A DNA stretch of 64,000 nt from Bacteroidales bacterium (GCA_017522255.1 JAFWZP010000087.1:1-64000), one strand, 5' to 3'; counted from the stretch's first letter, positions 1-9,509 are shown. Numbers and translations: made by a program. The notes: generated from the letters alone by a model not told the origin.

Positions 1-1
1 C

Positions 2-178
2 GGGTTTAAGGCAAACGGCAAAGTGTATAAAATATCGGATGGCGTTCATGCGAGAGTTTTTAAAAACGGCATCACAATGGTAACATCCATAACAGGCTAT
101 ATAATATCAAAATTGAGAGGAGGCGTAATTTTATCCGCCCCTAAAGATGGCGGTTGGCAAAAGCTGTTCGACAAATAG
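2..178 (+). CDS. C-terminal fragment of an unrecognised protein (truncated by window edge)
   Basis: An open frame enters from the left edge and ends with TAG at 176-178, giving 58 residues. The end of the protein contains KVYKISDGVHARVFKNG and finishes GGWQKLFDK. I do not recognise the family. A strong rho-independent terminator follows 15 bp after the stop, which supports real expression on the plus strand. It lies next to a recombinase on the opposite strand, so it is probably cargo of the integrated element that extends off the left edge. Only the tail is visible, so its function is unknown. Confidence 0.55.
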   Translation, partial: GFKANGKVYKISDGVHARVFKNGITMVTSITGYIISKLRGGVILSAPKDGGWQKLFDK

Positions 179-192
179 CCTTGCAAAACATC

Positions 193-239
193 AATTACAC
201 GGTTGCAAAACATCAGTCAGCAACCGTGTAATTTTTTTT
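193..239 (+). terminator. Rho-independent terminator
   Basis: A perfect 14-bp inverted repeat (193-206 with 220-233, arm AATTACACGGTTGC) is followed by a run of T to 239. It ends the truncated plus-strand ORF. The minus strand has no T-run, so it should act one way. A 13-base direct repeat TTGCAAAACATCA occurs at 181-193 and 204-216, overlapping the left arm and loop. Confidence 0.85.
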
Positions 240-255
240 CCTGCCTTGGCAAAAA

Positions 256-1410
256 TCAGAACTCCGGAGCATTGTTGTAAATAATATCGTTCAGTGCCGG
301 GTTGTGATGATTGGTGTAAATATCCTGCATGGCTGCAGAGGAATGGTCGGCATGCTGCCGCACGGTCAGCGGGTCGATACCGGCGTGCAGCATATCGCTC
401 AAACCGCTGTCGCGTAAACTATACAGCTGCATGGTTTCGGGCAACGAAAGTTCTTTACGCATCTGCATCCACACCTTCGAGAAATAAGTTTTCTGTATCA
501 TCTTTTTGCCCGGCATCATCTGTTTGCCTTGTCCGAAAAGATAATCATCCTTATTGGCTTTGGCCAGCACGGGCACAAGCAATTCAATCAAATCCCTCGT
601 AAGCGTGGCATAACGTGCACGGCCGTTCTTTGCCACATCGGCAGGAATGTATATAAATCTGTTTTTTAGCGACACATTGCCAACCTTCACTTTCGAGATT
701 TCGGCGGGACGCATGGCACTGTAATAAACCAGCTTGCACACTATTTCCATCTGCGGACGCGTTTGGCGGAAATAATCGGCAATGCGTCGACGGGTGTCGT
801 GGTCGATAAGCGTACGGCGTTTCTGCTCCTTGCTCAGCATTTTGATGTTGGCAAAATGGTTGTAATCGCAATAGCAATGCTCCACCGCCCAACCGAAAAA
901 GACACGCAAAGTTTTCACACAGTTGTTATAAGTCTTATGAGCGTTGCGTCGAGCAATCATATAATCGGCAAACTTCACTGCGTCGATACGCTGAAAGCAA
1001 CCCGAGAACTTCTTGTCGATACCCACTGTTTTGCACCACTTCATAAAGATGTTGGTTTGTGAGGTGTAGCTTCGCAGCGTTGCCGGACGCACGCCCTCGT
1101 TTTCCTTTGCAGTGAGGAAAATTCTGCGGAGTTCGTCGAGCGGAGTATACAGTCGGCTGTCTTCCTGTTCGAAGAACGGCGACCAACCGCCCGCCACCCT
1201 GCGGTTAATCTCGTTGGCAATCTTCTGTGCCGCCATACGTTTCTGAGCCTTGGTAGCATACTTTTTCACCAAGCGTTGGAGGCGTACACGTTTACGTTCG
1301 CGAAGACCCGTCATCGGGTTCACGATGTAATATTCCACATAAAATCCTATTGATTTACTTTCCACTACCACGGCGGGTAGAAATTCTATTAAAGGTTTTT
1401 CGTCAGACAT
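256..1410 (-). CDS. Tyrosine recombinase / integrase of an integrated element
   Basis: 384 residues, a normal length for Bacteroidota phage or conjugative-element integrases. An N-terminal basic region (about 1-80) is followed by a SAM-like core-binding domain (about 90-190) and the catalytic domain (about 200-375). Catalytic residues visible are Arg234 (SAMRPAEIS), Arg333 (YSLRDSG, where the usual first His of the HxxR box is Tyr330), His353/His356 (QHADHSS) and nucleophile Tyr365 (IYTNH). It cuts and rejoins DNA at att sites. The gene starts 134 bp from the 3' end of tRNA-Ala and reads away from it, the usual arrangement for an element inserted in a tRNA gene. The rest of the element would lie to the left of the window. 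Confidence 0.9.
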   Translation of the reverse strand: MSDEKPLIEFLPAVVVESKSIGFYVEYYIVNPMTGLRERKRVRLQRLVKKYATKAQKRMAAQKIANEINRRVAGGWSPFFEQEDSRLYTPLDELRRIFLTAKENEGVRPATLRSYTSQTNIFMKWCKTVGIDKKFSGCFQRIDAVKFADYMIARRNAHKTYNNCVKTLRVFFGWAVEHCYCDYNHFANIKMLSKEQKRRTLIDHDTRRRIADYFRQTRPQMEIVCKLVYYSAMRPAEISKVKVGNVSLKNRFIYIPADVAKNGRARYATLTRDLIELLVPVLAKANKDDYLFGQGKQMMPGKKMIQKTYFSKVWMQMRKELSLPETMQLYSLRDSGLSDMLHAGIDPLTVRQHADHSSAAMQDIYTNHHNPALNDIIYNNAPEF

Positions 1411-1544
1411 TTTTTTTTATTTTTCGTTGGCAACCACCCCCGAAAAACAAAAAGTGTAAACATACCATTATCCCAATCAGTCAAGTCCGAAACTGTGTCG
1501 ATATTTTTGATAAACTACCATATCTTACACAGAATCAAAAATTG

Positions 1545-1618
1545 TGGAGTATAACGGAATCGAACCGATGACCTTTTGACTGCCAGTCAAACGCTCTAGC
1601 CAACTGAGCTAATACCCC
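1545..1618 (-). tRNA. tRNA-Ala (anticodon GGC)
   Basis: The minus strand folds as a 74-nt cloverleaf. The 7-bp acceptor stem (GGGGTAT with ATACTCC) contains the G3:U70 pair that marks alanine tRNAs. The anticodon stem TTTGA/TCAAA closes loop CTGGCAG, with U33 and anticodon GGC. The T-arm contains GGTTCGATTCC. The discriminator is A and CCA is not encoded. Its 3' half faces the recombinase gene, so it is the likely integration target. Confidence 0.95.
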
Positions 1619-1748
1619 ATCTGTACATTTTGTCTCTCTTAATTTGACATTGCAAAGGTACACATTTTTTTTTAATTATCGAAAACTTTTTTTCATCATT
1701 TAAGCTATAGTATTTATTACAAACACTTTAAATATGCAAAAAAATATT

Positions 1749-3215
1749 TTATTTACCCTTTAAAGGTTGCATTTTTATAGGTTCTTTGTATAGGTTTTTC
1801 TCCAAATAAGCATAGTATGAGATATAATATATATATCCATTTCGTACCTCTACACGATGCTCATCGGTGATAGTTCGCAAAAGGGTTTGAGTGCCGGAAA
1901 GAGTACCTGTAGCAAGGTTTATGAGCGACACCACACCTAAATCGTCTGACGAGCTTATGGCATAAGCATTTTTGTAAGAAGTTATCACCGAATGGTCGCG
2001 ACGATAAAAATAACTAAAATAATCCTTACTCAAAGGTTGATTGGATATGAAATTCATTTGCAAATCGAACTTAGTGATTACCATACTATTGAAATTGAAT
2101 ATATAATAATAATTTCCTACCTGTAAGAATGTGGGGCGACAATAAGGAATATAAATATAATCGTAATCTCTCATATCATCTTTAATTTTATAAGCCTCGT
2201 CAAGCGAACTATATATTATTGAGGAAGCTTGCACCCTAAACCAATCGCTATACATGGTGTCAATATAAAATTTTTGTAACATCGCTACACTATCTTTATA
2301 TTTTGGATTATTTGCTATACGATTACTTATAAACGTCTGCATATCATTTGCAAATTTCCCCGATAAGCATTCTCGTTTTATACTATTATAATCAGCAGTA
2401 TCGCCACGAACTATAAAATTGTTTAGCGAAGCTACATACCTCAACTGCCAATAGTCGAAATCCAAAGTAAGTTCGGGTGTAAGATAGAAAACCCTAAGTG
2501 TTCGTGGTGTATAAATATCTTGCTGTTGAAGCAAATAGTCCCCTACTCTAGCATCGGCAAAAGCCCAATATACAAAACCGGCCACACAATGTTCTTGACC
2601 AAGAGTTACCTTCCCATCTTTGTAGTTCACCTTACGCATACAACCATAATCTTGGTCGGCAATATAGCACTCATATTGTGAGTTGCGATAAAAATTCTCA
2701 TACTTATAATCTACTTCTATTTGAGCCAAAAGCGAATCGTTGAGATTGTATACTTGCAAGTAATCAAAGCCCTGCATGGTTTCTATCAACACATAAAGTA
2801 AATCTCCTACAATATGAAAATCAAACACATTCACATCAGGTATCTTCAGCACCGGATTTCCAATCTCTTCTTCACTTACAAATACCTTGGAACTGTCTAT
2901 AGGGTGCATTTTTATATTCAACCAAAGTTCTCTATTTCTATTAAAACGTGCACGCTCTACCTTATAGGTGCTTTTAAGATATTCTGGAGTGGTAAATTTT
3001 AGCATCATAGGCATCTCTCTAGTAGATAGTTCGAAACTAAAAAAACCACTGCTATTGGTAGTAAAAGTACGTTGATCAGGAAGAGTTACAGATACATCTT
3101 TCAATGCCTTACCGGTTTGATTATCTTCTACAATTCCACTTACAGTAAACACTTGAGAATAGCCCGCTGTAGTTATAATCAGCATCATGGCTATTGCAAT
3201 CCTCTTTATATTCAT
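1749..3215 (-). CDS. Secreted protein with carboxypeptidase-regulatory-like domain and probable beta-propeller
   Basis: 488 residues from the chosen start. That start (3215) gives a clean signal peptide, MNIKRIAIAMMLIITTAGYSQ; an upstream in-frame ATG at 3278 would add 21 residues in front of it and spoil the signal. After cleavage, about residues 22-105 form a CarboxypepD_reg-like beta sandwich (VSGIVEDNQTGKALKDVSV, then a TNSSGFFSF turn), common at the front of Bacteroidota surface proteins. The rest resembles the 6-bladed propeller proteins of Bacteroidales (repeated short strands, Tyr- and Asp-rich). It is probably in the outer membrane or periplasm. No catalytic residues are evident. It is a single gene with no operon partner. 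Confidence 0.75.
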   Translation of the reverse strand: MNIKRIAIAMMLIITTAGYSQVFTVSGIVEDNQTGKALKDVSVTLPDQRTFTTNSSGFFSFELSTREMPMMLKFTTPEYLKSTYKVERARFNRNRELWLNIKMHPIDSSKVFVSEEEIGNPVLKIPDVNVFDFHIVGDLLYVLIETMQGFDYLQVYNLNDSLLAQIEVDYKYENFYRNSQYECYIADQDYGCMRKVNYKDGKVTLGQEHCVAGFVYWAFADARVGDYLLQQQDIYTPRTLRVFYLTPELTLDFDYWQLRYVASLNNFIVRGDTADYNSIKRECLSGKFANDMQTFISNRIANNPKYKDSVAMLQKFYIDTMYSDWFRVQASSIIYSSLDEAYKIKDDMRDYDYIYIPYCRPTFLQVGNYYYIFNFNSMVITKFDLQMNFISNQPLSKDYFSYFYRRDHSVITSYKNAYAISSSDDLGVVSLINLATGTLSGTQTLLRTITDEHRVEVRNGYIYYISYYAYLEKNLYKEPIKMQPLKGK

Positions 3216-3456
3216 ATCGCTTGTTATTTTGTTTTTTGTTTCAATCATAACAATTGCTATAAAAAAATGTTGGAACAATAATAAAATCTCCTATCAAACA
3301 TTAGTCTACAAGATATATCTATTATCATCAAAAACATATATGTTCTGTGCCTACAAGATATATATTATAATCCGTTGCATCACATAAATGTAGTAATATC
3401 CTGATATAAAAGTTTGCATACTTCGGTATAAAATATATTTCATACCTCACAAAAGT

Positions 3457-3540
3457 ATATCCCAAAGTTTGGGACGAATATCCCAAGCTTTGGGATATAT
3501 ATTTCAAACTTTGGGACAAATATCCCAAACTTTGGGATAT
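3457..3540. repeat. Four tandem 21-bp palindromic units
   Basis: Four exact 21-base registers start at 3457, 3478, 3499 and 3520. Units follow ATATCCCAAACTTTGGGATAT with few changes and each is centred on a palindrome (TCCCAAA/TTTGGGA; the third unit has lost CCC on its left arm). A single further unit with the same flank (AAAAGTATATCCCAA) is at 51636-51656. The array lies in the gap upstream of the 1749-3215 gene, about 240 bp from its start. Confidence 0.9.
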
Positions 3541-3627
3541 AAAATTTATGTGGAGCAAAATATCTTTCCCAACGGATATTTTCAAGTTTTAAATTAGAGA
3601 AGTAAAAAAAACAATAGTAACTTTTAT

Positions 3628-3822
3628 GGCAATTTCTAAAAATTGCTTTGCAAGTGATTTACGGAATTTTGCTAGAAAGATTTCTACTTTCTTTTGATTG
3701 AGCATAGCGGGCTATGCGATTGAAAAAGAAATAGAAAGATTTCGGCAAAAAACGTAAAGCACGCAAAAGTTTCAAAGAACGTCCTTCTATCATTCCGAAA
3801 CGTGGAATTTTTAGAAGTTGCC
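3628..3822. mobile_element. MITE-like repeat, copy 1
   Basis: A 195-bp non-coding element with terminal inverted repeats: GGCAATTTCTAAAAATT at 3628-3644 and AATTTTTAGAAGTTGCC at 3806-3822. It is flanked by TTAT on both sides, possibly a target duplication. Read in reverse complement it aligns with 63007-63216. Shared blocks include TTCCACGTTTC, AAACTTTTGCGTGCTTT, CCGAAATCTTTCTAG and TGCAA-GCAATTTTTAGAAATTGCC. The centre forms a hairpin (GCATAGC/GCTATGC). It encodes nothing. Confidence 0.75.
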
Positions 3823-3988
3823 TTATCTTCATTTATAATGTTTCGCACTCAAAAACATCTACAACAATAGCACTAAATATTACATATCTCTACCCTATTT
3901 TTATGGTATTGACTACTATTTTATTTGGATTTGAAATCCGGAATTATAAATGATTAAAATTTATCTATGATTATTCGCAAAAAATTTG

Positions 3989-3996
3989 TATATTTG
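3989..3996 (+). promoter_or_regulatory. Bacteroidota -7 box for rsfS operon
   Basis: TATATTTG matches TAnnTTTG. Transcription should start near 4003, which rules out the in-frame ATG at 3986 and supports the rsfS start at 4019. No clear -33 box was seen. Confidence 0.7.
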
Positions 3997-4018
3997 CAAG
4001 TTAATTATTGAATATAAA

Positions 4019-4393
4019 ATGGCAAAAAAGAGCAAAAACACCACTGAAAACGAAATACTTGCAAAACTCATCACACAAGGCATGAGCGACAAAAAAGCAC
4101 AAAATATCACTATTTTGGATTTACGCAACGTGTCAGGTGCCCCTACATCGTTCTTTGTGATATGCACAGGCAATTCACCTTTGCACACCCAAGCAATATC
4201 CGATAGCATACACGAAACAGTAAAAAAAATAACAAATGAACATTCTTACAAATTAGAAGGTTACAACAACGGAGAATGGATTTTGATGGACTATTTCGAT
4301 GTGGTGGCACATATATTCACAGAAAAAACTCGTGAATATTATCGTTTGGAACAACTATGGGCCGATGGTATAATGACTGAAGTAAAAGAATAA
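4019..4393 (+). CDS. rsfS: Ribosome silencing factor RsfS
   Basis: 124 residues, the usual length. The conserved core (DLRNVSGAPTSFFVICTGNS, then GEWILMDYFDVVAHIF and YYRLEQLW) is the RsfS/DUF143 (Iojap-like) fold. The family binds ribosomal protein uL14 on the 50S subunit and blocks subunit joining when nutrients are short. The start at 4019 was chosen because the -7 promoter box lies at 3989-3996, downstream of the alternative ATG. It is the first gene of a plus-strand run with ftsH 20 bp downstream, an order common in Bacteroidales. Confidence 0.93.
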   Translation: MAKKSKNTTENEILAKLITQGMSDKKAQNITILDLRNVSGAPTSFFVICTGNSPLHTQAISDSIHETVKKITNEHSYKLEGYNNGEWILMDYFDVVAHIFTEKTREYYRLEQLWADGIMTEVKE

Positions 4394-4413
4394 CAAATAA
4401 CCAAATAATAGAA

Positions 4414-6516
4414 ATGGAAAACAACAAAAGAAACAAAAATCAGCAGCAGCCACAAAACAAAAATGGCAAAAAACCGAAATCGGGTAGCATAATGTATATC
4501 ATTTACAGTGCCATAATACTTGTATTAGGTATCGTTATGTTTATGGGTGGCGATAGTGTACCCTCACGTGAGATAGGTTGGAACAAACTTGAAGATATTT
4601 TGCTTAAGCACGACTATAGCAAAATAAAGATTATAAACCGCGAATTTGCCGAAATATACATCAGCAAAGATGCTTTGCAAAACGATACAGCTTACAACAA
4701 CCTTAAAGCCAAAAACCTTTTTGGCAAAGAAACAGATGTCCAAGAAGCCTTCTATGTATACAAATTTGTAACATTCGAAAGTTTTGAAAAAGACCTCGAA
4801 AAAGTAGAAAATCAGATAATAGCAACCGATACAACAGGCAAAGGTTTATCTCTTGCACAAAAACAACAAATTATAAACGACGCACGTATCGACATCACTC
4901 CCGAAACACGTACCGATATGTTTGTAGAAATATTCCGCTTCTTGTGGCCATTTCTGCTAATAATAGGTTTTATAGTGATAATGAATATGGTAACACGTAA
5001 GCAAATGGGCGGTGGAGCCGGTGGCGGTGGCATATTCAACATTGGCAAGAACAAAGCTCAAGTATACGATGCCAAAAAGCAAATGAACGTTACTTTTAAA
5101 GACGTGGCAGGTTTGGCCGAAGCCAAAGTGGAAATAATGGAAATAGTAGACTTTCTGAAAAATCCAAAACGCTACACCACACTTGGAGGTAAAATACCAA
5201 AAGGAGCTCTACTCGTAGGTCCTCCGGGTACAGGCAAAACATTATTGGCCAAAGCAGTAGCAGGTGAAGCCAAAGTACCATTCTTCTCAATGTCAGGATC
5301 CGATTTCGTGGAAATGTTTGTGGGTGTGGGAGCCTCCCGTGTACGAGACCTATTTAAAGATGCCAAAGAAAAAGCACCTTGCATAATATTTATCGACGAG
5401 ATAGATGCAATAGGACGTGCACGTGGCAAAAACTCTTTCTCTAATGCCAACGATGAACGCGAGAATACGCTCAACCAATTGCTTACCGAAATGGACGGCT
5501 TTGGCACTAATGCCGGAGTTATCATATTGGCAGCAACCAATCGTGCCGATGTATTAGACAAAGCATTATTGCGTGCCGGACGTTTCGATCGCCAAATATA
5601 TGTTGAGCTACCCGACATCAAGGAACGCGAAGAGATATTTACCGTTCACATGCGTAATCTTAAACTCAGCCCCAATGTGGACAAAGTGTTCCTTGCACGC
5701 CAAACTCCGGGATTTTCGGGTGCCGACATAGCCAACGTGTGCAACGAAGCCGCACTTATAGCAGCACGACATAACAAGCAAGAAATTGAAAAACAAGACT
5801 TCTTAGATGCCGTAGACCGCATTGTAGGTGGTTTGGAAAAAAGGAACAAAGTAATATCTCAACACGAAAAACGAGTAATAGCTTACCACGAATCGGGACA
5901 TGCTTCAGTGAGTTGGCTGTTGCAATATGCACACCCATTGGTAAAAGTTACCATCGTACCACGTGGAAAATCTCTTGGTGCAGCATGGTATCTACCCGAA
6001 GAACGACAAATAACCACTTACGAACAACTATTCGACGAAATAACAGCTACATTGGCAGGACGTGCATCAGAAGAGATAGTATTTGGAAAAATATCCACAG
6101 GGGCATTAAATGACTTGGAAAGAGTAAGCAAACAAGCATTTGCAATGGTAGCCTATTATGGATTAAATCCAAAAATCGGAAACATAAGCTACTATGATTC
6201 TACAGGACAATCGGAAATGGGATTTACAAAACCATTTAGCGAAAAAACAGCCGAAACCATTGATGTCGAAGTGCACAAAATGATTGAAGAAGCATATCAA
6301 CGTGCAAAAGACATACTATTGCAAAACCGCGATAAATTGGATAAACTTGCAACCTTGTTAGTAGAACGTGAAGTAATATTCCGTGAAGACTTGGAAGAAA
6401 TATATGGTAAACGTCCTTTCGACGAAGAAAATAAATTAGAAGAACCACAAGAAGCCGAAAAAGAAATAGACGAAACAGCAGACATAGAGACAAAAAATAC
6501 AAATGATAACAACTAA
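4414..6516 (+). CDS. ftsH: ATP-dependent zinc metalloprotease FtsH
   Basis: 700 residues. A transmembrane helix at about 26-45, a periplasmic segment, and a second helix at about 170-192 lead into a Gly-rich linker. The AAA+ module has Walker A GPPGTGKT at 269-276, Walker [15 protein letters not shown] near 325-338 and an SRH region with RAGRFDRQ. The zinc protease active site is HESGH at 492-496. It is a membrane hexamer that unfolds and degrades damaged or regulated membrane and cytosolic proteins. The acidic tail (about 670-700) is typical of Bacteroidota versions. It lies between rsfS and a LUD-domain gene 9 bp downstream. Confidence 0.98.
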   Translation: MENNKRNKNQQQPQNKNGKKPKSGSIMYIIYSAIILVLGIVMFMGGDSVPSREIGWNKLEDILLKHDYSKIKIINREFAEIYISKDALQNDTAYNNLKAKNLFGKETDVQEAFYVYKFVTFESFEKDLEKVENQIIATDTTGKGLSLAQKQQIINDARIDITPETRTDMFVEIFRFLWPFLLIIGFIVIMNMVTRKQMGGGAGGGGIFNIGKNKAQVYDAKKQMNVTFKDVAGLAEAKVEIMEIVDFLKNPKRYTTLGGKIPKGALLVGPPGTGKTLLAKAVAGEAKVPFFSMSGSDFVEMFVGVGASRVRDLFKDAKEKAPCIIFIDEIDAIGRARGKNSFSNANDERENTLNQLLTEMDGFGTNAGVIILAATNRADVLDKALLRAGRFDRQIYVELPDIKEREEIFTVHMRNLKLSPNVDKVFLARQTPGFSGADIANVCNEAALIAARHNKQEIEKQDFLDAVDRIVGGLEKRNKVISQHEKRVIAYHESGHASVSWLLQYAHPLVKVTIVPRGKSLGAAWYLPEERQITTYEQLFDEITATLAGRASEEIVFGKISTGALNDLERVSKQAFAMVAYYGLNPKIGNISYYDSTGQSEMGFTKPFSEKTAETIDVEVHKMIEEAYQRAKDILLQNRDKLDKLATLLVEREVIFREDLEEIYGKRPFDEENKLEEPQEAEKEIDETADIETKNTNDNN

Positions 6517-6525
6517 TTCGGTGAG

Positions 6526-7113
6526 ATGAAAAAAGAAAACGAACGTAAAGAATATATAATAAAAAGCATACGTAAAGCCTTGTTAAACAAAAACACAATA
6601 AAATCCATCACGTATGACTCGTCATCTGCCACTACCGCAGATAACGATGACCCCTCGGTGGTTTTTGTGGAAAATTTTGTAGGCCGCAATGGTAATATTA
6701 TGTATTCCACCAACGAAAACGAAATAAAATCTCATTTGCAATATATACTTAGCAAGTATAACAATGCCACTATATGCTGCTGTTCCAACACACTTACCAA
6801 ATACTTCAACTCGATAGGTTTTAATCAGATAGAACCGTCAACAGAAGTCAAACACTTTGATATAGCTATAGTACCATGCGAAAGCATAATAGCTAACAAC
6901 GCCACTATGCTTGTGTCTAATGGACAAGGACATCTTGAGCTACCAAAAATTATTGTATTGTTTGCCTTCACATCACAATCGGTAATGACATGGAAAGATG
7001 CTGTAAACAGAATAAAGTCTCAATATACCGACAATATACCGGAACAGATGGTATTACTCGATATAAATAACAAATCGTTCGAACAAATATATTTACTACT
7101 GACTGAAGATTAA
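6526..7113 (+). CDS. LUD (LutC-like) domain protein
   Basis: 195 residues. The layout fits the LUD/DUF162 domain: an N-terminal helix, then segments such as HFDIAIVPCESIIANNATMLVSNGQGHLELPKIIVLFA. The family includes LutB/LutC subunits of lactate oxidation, but this gene stands alone, without LutA or LutB neighbours, so a role in lactate use is not supported here. Its position between ftsH and cdsA suggests co-transcription with membrane-biogenesis genes. Family assignment is moderately secure; function is not known. Confidence 0.7.
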   Translation: MKKENERKEYIIKSIRKALLNKNTIKSITYDSSSATTADNDDPSVVFVENFVGRNGNIMYSTNENEIKSHLQYILSKYNNATICCCSNTLTKYFNSIGFNQIEPSTEVKHFDIAIVPCESIIANNATMLVSNGQGHLELPKIIVLFAFTSQSVMTWKDAVNRIKSQYTDNIPEQMVLLDINNKSFEQIYLLLTED

Positions 7114-7167
7114 GAGTATTCAAAAAAATAAAATTAACACATTTGAAAAGTAAATAAACTAAGAATA

Positions 7168-8001
7168 ATGAAAAAATTAATCACACGTGCTTTATCGGGA
7201 TTAGTATTTATAACCATTGTGATAGGTGCCATATTTTTAGGACAATATGTATATTCGCTTTTATTCCTATTTGTAACAATAATATGTATGTATGAATACT
7301 ACAGAGCATTGAGCAACAAAGGCATGAAGGTAAATACAATAGGTGGCATAACAATAGGCAGTGCCATATATTGTATAACAGTCTTGGTATCAGTGTTCGA
7401 CTATTCACCCATTACATTACTACTCATATTACCTACCATACTATTGTTATGGATATTACAATTATGGAAAAATGACGACAAACCTTTCGAAACCATATCC
7501 TATACAGCATGTGGCATAGTATACATAGCAATTCCATTGGCAGCAACATTATTCTTGGCTAAACCCACATTTGCAGGTTTTAGCAATTACAGTCCATTAG
7601 TAATGCTCGGAATATTGATATTGCAATGGGTTAGCGATACATTTGCTTATCTTACAGGAGTATGCATAGGACGACATCCTCTCTTTAAACGACACTCACC
7701 CAAAAAGAGCTGGGAAGGTTTTATAGGAGGATTTGTATTCTGCATATTTACAGGATATCTTATAGGAACATACATCGAAACTCCCTTTAAAACCATTGAT
7801 TGGATAATAATGGCAACTATGATTCCCGTGATAGGTACTATGGGCGATTTGGTGGAATCGATGTTTAAACGAAGTATGGATATAAAAGATACCGGTAATA
7901 TAATGCCCGGACATGGTGGATTACTCGATCGTTTTGATAGTTTGATAATGGCAACTCCATTCCTTTTGGGATATTTATTATTGAAATATTTAGTCTTATA
8001 A
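7168..8001 (+). CDS. cdsA: Phosphatidate cytidylyltransferase
   Basis: 277 residues, multi-pass inner-membrane protein. Near the C-terminus it carries the CdsA signature S-x-x-K-R-x4-K-D (ESMFKRSMDIKDTGN) followed by PGHGGLLDRFDS. It converts phosphatidic acid and CTP to CDP-diacylglycerol, the precursor for phosphatidylserine and other phospholipids. The psd gene, which acts two steps later, begins 19 bp downstream, so the two form a phospholipid synthesis pair in one operon. Confidence 0.96.
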   Translation: MKKLITRALSGLVFITIVIGAIFLGQYVYSLLFLFVTIICMYEYYRALSNKGMKVNTIGGITIGSAIYCITVLVSVFDYSPITLLLILPTILLLWILQLWKNDDKPFETISYTACGIVYIAIPLAATLFLAKPTFAGFSNYSPLVMLGILILQWVSDTFAYLTGVCIGRHPLFKRHSPKKSWEGFIGGFVFCIFTGYLIGTYIETPFKTIDWIIMATMIPVIGTMGDLVESMFKRSMDIKDTGNIMPGHGGLLDRFDSLIMATPFLLGYLLLKYLVL

Positions 8002-8020
8002 TACATTAATATAAATAGTT

Positions 8021-8680
8021 ATGCGCATACATAGAGAAGGAAGAAAAATAATATTTATTTGTTTTACAACCACAATAGTGCTGATAGCTTTGATAGCTAT
8101 GTTTGTTCCGCACCTCAACTTTTTCCATTATTTGTTTTTTGTGGCATTGGTTGTTTTTGCAATGCTTATTGCAAGTTTTTTCAGGATACCACGACGAGCA
8201 TTTACCACCGACGACAATGAAATAATAGCCCCTGCCGATGGTAGAATAGTGGTAATTGAAGATGTGTTTGAAAAAGAATGGTTAAAAACCGAATGCCGCC
8301 AAGTATCAATTTTTATGTCTCCTGCCAATGTTCATGTAAACCGTTATCCTGTAACAGGCAAAGTTGCATATGTTAAATACCATAAAGGCAACTACTTTAT
8401 AGCTTCACATCCAAAATCATCAACACTAAACGAACACTCCAGTATAGGTATAGAAATGAGCAATGGCACCAGAATACTTATGAGACAAATAGCAGGAGCT
8501 GTAGCACGACGAATAGTATGCTATGCAAAAGAAGGAGACGAAGTAAAACAAAACCAAGAAGTTGGTTTCATCAAATTTGGTTCACGAGTTGACCTCTTTA
8601 TTCCTTTAGATGCCGGTATAGACGTTGACCTCGAAGATATCGTAAGAGGTGGCATATCCACAATAGCCTTCTTTAAATAG
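8021..8680 (+). CDS. psd: Phosphatidylserine decarboxylase proenzyme
   Basis: 219 residues, the short archaeal/Bacteroidota-type Psd. An N-terminal membrane hairpin (about 12-50) precedes the catalytic core (APADGRIVVIE; SPANVHVNRYPVTGKV). Self-cleavage should fall between Gly187 and Ser188 in KFGSRVD, giving the pyruvoyl group on the alpha chain. Many other bacteria have LGST here; FGS(R) is usual for the short subfamily. It decarboxylates phosphatidylserine to phosphatidylethanolamine. A pseudouridine synthase gene follows 6 bp downstream. Confidence 0.95.
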   Translation: MRIHREGRKIIFICFTTTIVLIALIAMFVPHLNFFHYLFFVALVVFAMLIASFFRIPRRAFTTDDNEIIAPADGRIVVIEDVFEKEWLKTECRQVSIFMSPANVHVNRYPVTGKVAYVKYHKGNYFIASHPKSSTLNEHSSIGIEMSNGTRILMRQIAGAVARRIVCYAKEGDEVKQNQEVGFIKFGSRVDLFIPLDAGIDVDLEDIVRGGISTIAFFK

Positions 8681-8686
8681 ACAACC

Positions 8687-9391
8687 ATGGATAACAATAT
8701 ATATGATACAATAGACAACCAAGTCGTTTACGAAGATAACCACATAATTGTTCTTAATAAACGACCATCTCAGATAGTGCAAGGCGACAAAACAGGGGAC
8801 ATCTGTCTCGTGGATATGGTAAAAGAATACCTTAAAGTAAAATACAACAAACCGGGACAAGTATTTTGCGGATTAGTACATCGACTTGACCGCCCGGTAA
8901 GTGGATTAGTAATATTTGCCAAAACAGATAAAGCCCTTTCTAGATTATCGAAACAAATAAAAGACCACGAAATAAAGAAAACATATTGGGCTATAACCAA
9001 AAACACACCACCGCAACATGAAGGTAAACTTGTAGGATATATCAAACGAAACGAAAAACAAAACAAATCATATATAGTATCCGAAGGCACAGCCAACTCT
9101 AAATTAGCCATCTTAGAATACAAACTTATAGGCCAAAGTGGAGGAGGCTACAATCTTATCGAAGTTTATCTGCATACAGGCCGTCATCATCAAATACGTA
9201 CACAATTAGCCGATATGGGTTGTCCGATACGTGGCGACCTAAAATATGGTTACCCTCGTTCCAATACCGATGGTTCGATAAGCCTGCATGCTCGCAAACT
9301 ATCATTTATCCATCCTGTAAAAAAAGAACTTATCGAATTAGAAGCACTCCCCTACTCCGAATCTGACAAACTTTGGAGTGTTTTTGAATAA
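8687..9391 (+). CDS. RluA-family pseudouridine synthase
   Basis: 234 residues with the family motif HRLDRPVSG at 65-73; Asp68 is the catalytic residue. RHHQIRTQLADMG is the second conserved block. There is no S4 domain at the N-terminus, so it belongs with the short RluA/RluC/TruC-like enzymes that convert uridine to pseudouridine in rRNA or tRNA. The exact target cannot be read from sequence. It is the last gene of the 4019-9391 run and converges on alaS. Confidence 0.92.
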   Translation: MDNNIYDTIDNQVVYEDNHIIVLNKRPSQIVQGDKTGDICLVDMVKEYLKVKYNKPGQVFCGLVHRLDRPVSGLVIFAKTDKALSRLSKQIKDHEIKKTYWAITKNTPPQHEGKLVGYIKRNEKQNKSYIVSEGTANSKLAILEYKLIGQSGGGYNLIEVYLHTGRHHQIRTQLADMGCPIRGDLKYGYPRSNTDGSISLHARKLSFIHPVKKELIELEALPYSESDKLWSVFE

Positions 9392-9442
9392 TAATTTATT
9401 TCAGACTATAGCCTTTAGTAGGTTTATATCCATACTAACGAT

Positions 9443-9480
9443 AAACGAGGGACACACCTTACCAGGTACATCCCTCGTTT
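9443..9480. terminator. Bidirectional hairpin between convergent genes
   Basis: A perfect 10-bp stem AAACGAGGGA (9443-9452) with TCCCTCGTTT (9471-9480) encloses a small inner stem ACCT/AGGT. It lies between the RluA-family gene (+) and alaS (-). U-tracts are short on both strands, so efficiency is uncertain. Confidence 0.6.
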
Positions 9481-9509
9481 GTACTTATACTATAGTCAAT
9501 AATCAGCAA

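Noticed and set aside
1350..1571. 73-codon plus-strand ORF
   Set aside because: It overlaps the recombinase start and the tRNA-Ala gene.
3328..3585. ORF with repeated SQSLGY on the minus strand
   Set aside because: The periodic peptide is a direct translation of the 21-bp palindromic array (21 bp = 7 codons).
8021..8680. Inactive psd because LGST is missing
   Set aside because: The short Psd subfamily normally uses FGS at the cleavage site, and Ser188 is present.
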